From Methylococcaceae bacterium (GTDB lineage: Bacteria; Pseudomonadota; Gammaproteobacteria; Methylococcales; Methylomonadaceae), in NCBI GenBank assembly GCA_947506075.1, contig CANNNN010000001.1:1-45288 (forward strand): DNA of 45,288 bases, given 5' to 3'. A program made the position numbers and the translations under genes. Below the pieces are notes generated by a model. That model had not been told where the DNA came from and made no database searches. It saw only the letters and a program-made list of their open reading frames with translations. How positions within the stretch are numbered: the first letter of the stretch is position 1; the number at the start of each line of letters is the position of its first letter. This document shows positions 42,725-45,288 of the stretch, in pieces.

Positions 42725-43734
42725 TTTTTCTTCCTTTGAAAGCTGTTAACGGCCATATTGTGATCTTTTAAACTCGCTGAAAACACATGCGTACCGTCGC
42801 CCCGGGCTACAAAATAAAGACTATCACCCTTCTCCGGATGCAGCACCGCATTCAGGGCCTCACGTCCCGGCATCGCAATCGGCGTTGGCGGCAAGCCGCT
42901 GATGACGTAGGTATTGTAAGGTGTTGCTGTGGTTAAATCCTTGGACTTAATATCGCCCTGATAACTGTCCCCTATGCCGTAAATGACGGTAGGATCGGTT
43001 TGCAACAACATGTTTTTCTCCAGTCTGCGAATAAACACGCCGGCTATCATCGGTCTTTCAGCAACAGCCGCCGTTTCCTTTTCAACTATCGACGCAAGAA
43101 TCAGCGCTTGATAGGGCGTTGTAAACGGCAGGCCTTCGGCTTTGTTCTGCCATTCCTGTTGCAATACCCGCTGCATTTTGTCATAGCCTCTTTGCAACAG
43201 GGACAAATCGGAATCATGTTTTTCAAAGAAATAGGTGTCAGGGAAAAACAAACCTTCAGGCCGAGCTACAGATAAATCCGCCCCTGCAATTTTGCTCATC
43301 ACATTGTCAAATTCGGCAGCGCTTAAGGTATGCTCAAGATAGGGATTAAGCTCTATTTCCTGGCGAATTTGCTTAAAACTCCAGCCTTCCGGAAAAGTTA
43401 TCGCATGCTGCATGGTTTTTCCCTGAACAAATAGTGCCAATAGCTCAGGCAAGGTCATACCGGATGTTAGCTCGTATTCCCCGGTTTTCAGTTTTTTAAG
43501 CGCCCTCTCCTGAACTACGATAAGCTTAAACCAGAAAGGATTAACCGCCAGCTTTTGGGTTAGCAGTTTATCGATTATACGGTCCAGCGAATCGCCTTTT
43601 TCAATTTCGATAACAACCGTGCCTCCGACTAGCGCCGGTTGACGTAGCGCATGATGGTAATTCGCCCAGGCTAAGCCACCAACAAAACCGAAGATCAACA
43701 AGAAAAGACCGATGATTTTATTGTTCATGGCCAA
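42721..43734 (-). CDS. mltG: Endolytic murein transglycosylase MltG (YceG)
   Basis: MltG cuts nascent glycan strands and influences strand length. The 337-residue protein has one N-terminal membrane helix (IIGLFLLIFGFVGGLAW), a LysM-like region (VVIEIEKGDSLDRIIDKL), and the YceG catalytic core with Glu in LASIVEKETA. PEGLFFPDTYFF and LLQTDPTVIYGIG also match, and GLPPTPIAMPG precedes the end. It overlaps pabC by 17 bases and tmk by four. Confidence 0.95.
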   Translation of the reverse strand: MAMNNKIIGLFLLIFGFVGGLAWANYHHALRQPALVGGTVVIEIEKGDSLDRIIDKLLTQKLAVNPFWFKLIVVQERALKKLKTGEYELTSGMTLPELLALFVQGKTMQHAITFPEGWSFKQIRQEIELNPYLEHTLSAAEFDNVMSKIAGADLSVARPEGLFFPDTYFFEKHDSDLSLLQRGYDKMQRVLQQEWQNKAEGLPFTTPYQALILASIVEKETAAVAERPMIAGVFIRRLEKNMLLQTDPTVIYGIGDSYQGDIKSKDLTTATPYNTYVISGLPPTPIAMPGREALNAVLHPEKGDSLYFVARGDGTHVFSASLKDHNMAVNSFQRKKK

Positions 43735-44557
43735 CCTCCCTATCGATAAGCTTGTTCAGTTGCGTTTGAAGGTTTTTAGTAATCAGACCCGCTGCAAAAT
43801 TTAGCATGGCAATCTGCTTGACCGGCCAGATACCGATAATCGAATTACAGACAAATATTTCATCTGCCGATAACAGTTCTTGCTGGGTAAATTGATGCTC
43901 AATGACCGGAATATCCTGGGCAGCTGCAAGCGTGATGATAATATTGCGCATGATGCCGGCAACACCTGAGTTATTCAGGCTTGCGGTATAAACATTGTTA
44001 TTCTTGACGTAAAACAGATTACTCATTGTGCCTTCAATAACATAGCCATGACCATCGAGCATCAGTCCTTCCTGAATAGCAGGATCATGCCATTCGGCTC
44101 TCGCCAAGACCTGTTCCAGCCGATTCAAATGCTTGATACCTGCCAATGTTGGATTCAAGCCTAAACGGGTCGTGCAAAATCGCGCGACTATACCCTGCTG
44201 CTGATAAGTTTGCGGATAATCGGGATGGGGGTGTAGGCTTAATACGCGAGTAGGCTTAATGTCATCAGGTTGACGATAACCCCGACCACCCGAGCCGCGC
44301 GTGACGATAATTTTAAGCACAGCGTTAGCGGAAATCTTGCTGCGGCAAAGCTCACCAAGCTCGTAACTGAGGATTTCTACGTTTGGGAAAGGAATGTGCA
44401 GTCTTTGGCAACCTGATTTTAATCGCTCCAAATGGAAATCAACAAAAACCGGGCGTCCATCTCGTACTTCAATGGTTTCGAATAAGCCATCGCCGTATTG
44501 AAATCCGCGATCAGCTACGTCGATATAATCCTTGATTACACCATTGATCATAATCAT
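43718..44557 (-). CDS. pabC: Aminodeoxychorismate lyase
   Basis: PabC is a PLP enzyme that releases pyruvate from aminodeoxychorismate to give p-aminobenzoate for folate. The 279-residue fold-type IV protein has DRGFQYGDGLFETIEV, the PLP Lys in AGIKHLNRLEQVLAR, EGLMLDGHGYVIEGTMSNLF and AGIMRNIII. GGGA lies about seven bases before the ATG at 44557. It heads the mltG-tmk-holB-pilZ cluster. Confidence 0.94.
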   Translation of the reverse strand: MIMINGVIKDYIDVADRGFQYGDGLFETIEVRDGRPVFVDFHLERLKSGCQRLHIPFPNVEILSYELGELCRSKISANAVLKIIVTRGSGGRGYRQPDDIKPTRVLSLHPHPDYPQTYQQQGIVARFCTTRLGLNPTLAGIKHLNRLEQVLARAEWHDPAIQEGLMLDGHGYVIEGTMSNLFYVKNNNVYTASLNNSGVAGIMRNIIITLAAAQDIPVIEHQFTQQELLSADEIFVCNSIIGIWPVKQIAMLNFAAGLITKNLQTQLNKLIDREVGHEQ

Positions 44558-44591
44558 TTTTTATCCCGACAGACTGAGCGAGCAAAATATT

Positions 44592-44835
44592 GCCACCGAT
44601 TCAAAGAGTAAACTTATGAAATATACCGGAGTAAGACAACTCGCAATATAAAATCCCCCAGTTTTTCCGGAATACTGACGCCGGCCAGGGTTTGCAACCC
44701 TGACCGGAACGTTTAAACAGGAGAGGGATTTACACATTGCAAAACGTGAGTAACGGGACTGCAAGCCTCGTCACGCCTCGATTTTAGAGTTTTTCGTGAA
44801 AAATGATTTTCTAAGATAATCAGTGAATCTGTGGC
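44592..44835. repeat. R3 foldback element, copy 4, containing an R2 hairpin
   Basis: TGCCACCGATTC on the left and GAATCTGTGGCA on the right form an outer R3-type pair with one mismatch. Inside lies an R2 hairpin at 44681-44707 (CCGG and CCAGGG against CCCTGACCGG around TTTGCAA). It fills the fabF-pabC gap and looks like one repeat inserted in or beside another. Open frames across it are repeat artefacts. Confidence 0.55.
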
Positions 44836-44844
44836 AAATTTACC

Positions 44845-45288
44845 TTATTCATAACGCTTAAAAACCAGCGAGCCGTTAGTCCCGCCAAAACCGAAGGAAT
44901 TGGACATGGCCACATCAATCTTCATATTTCTGGCAGTATTCGGCACATAATCCAGATCACATTCAGGATCCTGATTGTCCAAATTGATAGTCGGCGGGGC
45001 AATTTGATTTTTGATGCTTAATGCCGTCAGTACCGCTTCAATACCGCCTGCTGCACCCAATAAATGGCCGATCATCGATTTTGTTGAACTGATGGCAACT
45101 TTATAGGCATGATCGCCCAATGCGGCTTTCATCGCATGGGTTTCTCCAATATCACCGGCCGGTGTTGAAGTGCCGTGCGCATTGATGTAGTCTAAATCAC
45201 TGACATTTACACCGGCATCGCGCAACGCATTTCTCATGCAACGCGCTGCCCCTTCTCCGCCCTCTGAAGGTGTGGTTATATGATAAGC
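44845..45288 (-). CDS. fabF: Beta-ketoacyl-ACP synthase II, C-terminal part (cut by window edge)
   Basis: FabF condenses acyl-ACP with malonyl-ACP in fatty acid elongation. The visible 147 residues hold two catalytic His residues, in NAHGTSTPAGD and STKSMIGHLLGAAGG, and the C-terminal NSFGFGGTNGSLVF. The frame runs in phase to the last base (AYHITTPSEGGEGAARCM before the internal Met), so the N-terminal two thirds lie outside the window. Position next to pabC is standard. Confidence 0.95.
   Translation of the reverse strand, partial: AYHITTPSEGGEGAARCMRNALRDAGVNVSDLDYINAHGTSTPAGDIGETHAMKAALGDHAYKVAISSTKSMIGHLLGAAGGIEAVLTALSIKNQIAPPTINLDNQDPECDLDYVPNTARNMKIDVAMSNSFGFGGTNGSLVFKRYE

Noticed and set aside
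44561..44764. 67-codon minus-strand frame
   Set aside because: It runs entirely through R2/R3 repeat sequence, has no ribosome site and no family resemblance.
1..45288. CRISPR array, tRNA, rRNA or transposase genes
   Set aside because: No regularly spaced direct repeats, no cloverleaf or rRNA signature, and no transposase motif were recognised by eye; a tRNAscan or Infernal run would settle the RNA genes.

Overview
The window reads as chromosomal DNA of a gammaproteobacterium. The evidence is conserved gene order on the minus strand: lepA-lepB-DUF4845-rnc-era-recO-pdxJ, and fabF-pabC-mltG-tmk-holB-pilZ-tatD. The protein flavour and the many small intergenic palindromes suggest a methanotroph-like (Methylococcales) genome. 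That placement is inference; no methane-oxidation gene is present. I saw no rRNA, tRNA, CRISPR array, insertion sequence or phage gene.

Layout. 138-3261 (minus): uup and a cinA-like gene. 3450-12287 (plus): a signalling locus made of a 1713-residue kinase-like/ATPase/GAF/histidine kinase, two tandem response regulators whose output domain is a KaiB (circadian clock) fold, and a PAS-PAS-GGDEF-EAL protein. 12347-16160: an AEC transporter, pyrF, a DsbD_2/TauE-like membrane protein and an orphan sigma-54 activator. 16242-25405 (minus): a PP2C phosphatase followed by the pdxJ/recO/era/rnc/lepB/lepA housekeeping block, an alpha/beta-hydrolase-like protein and an AI-2E family permease. 25433-27249: small membrane proteins and a corrinoid adenosyltransferase. 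27491-31382 (minus): an overlapping nirB-nirD-phzF operon behind a near-consensus sigma-54 promoter and an NtrC-like site, with a divergent ANTAR (NasT-like) regulator at 31633-32208.

32353-39410 is more accessory: a membrane monohaem cytochrome c, a three-GAF protein coupled to a membrane PDC-like sensor, a small BFD-like iron-sulfur protein whose leader carries two A1/G4 hexaloop hairpins resembling the RNA target of ANTAR proteins, an EAL protein, a sterol-desaturase/DUF2934 fusion, a possible small RNA and a FUN14 protein. 39828-45288 returns to housekeeping (tatD to fabF, the latter cut by the window edge).

The two most interesting systems are: (1) the KaiB-output phosphorelay (3450-12287), a clock-like module with no KaiC nearby, apparently wired to c-di-GMP; its kinase-like N-terminal domain lacks the catalytic Asp; and (2) the nitrogen-related regulatory neighbourhood, where an ANTAR protein with a degenerate receiver lies 4 kb from a candidate ANTAR RNA. 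In addition, nirD carries an in-frame palindromic repeat insertion of about 33 residues. Three families of dispersed palindromes (called R1, R2 and R3 here) occupy many of the intergenic gaps.
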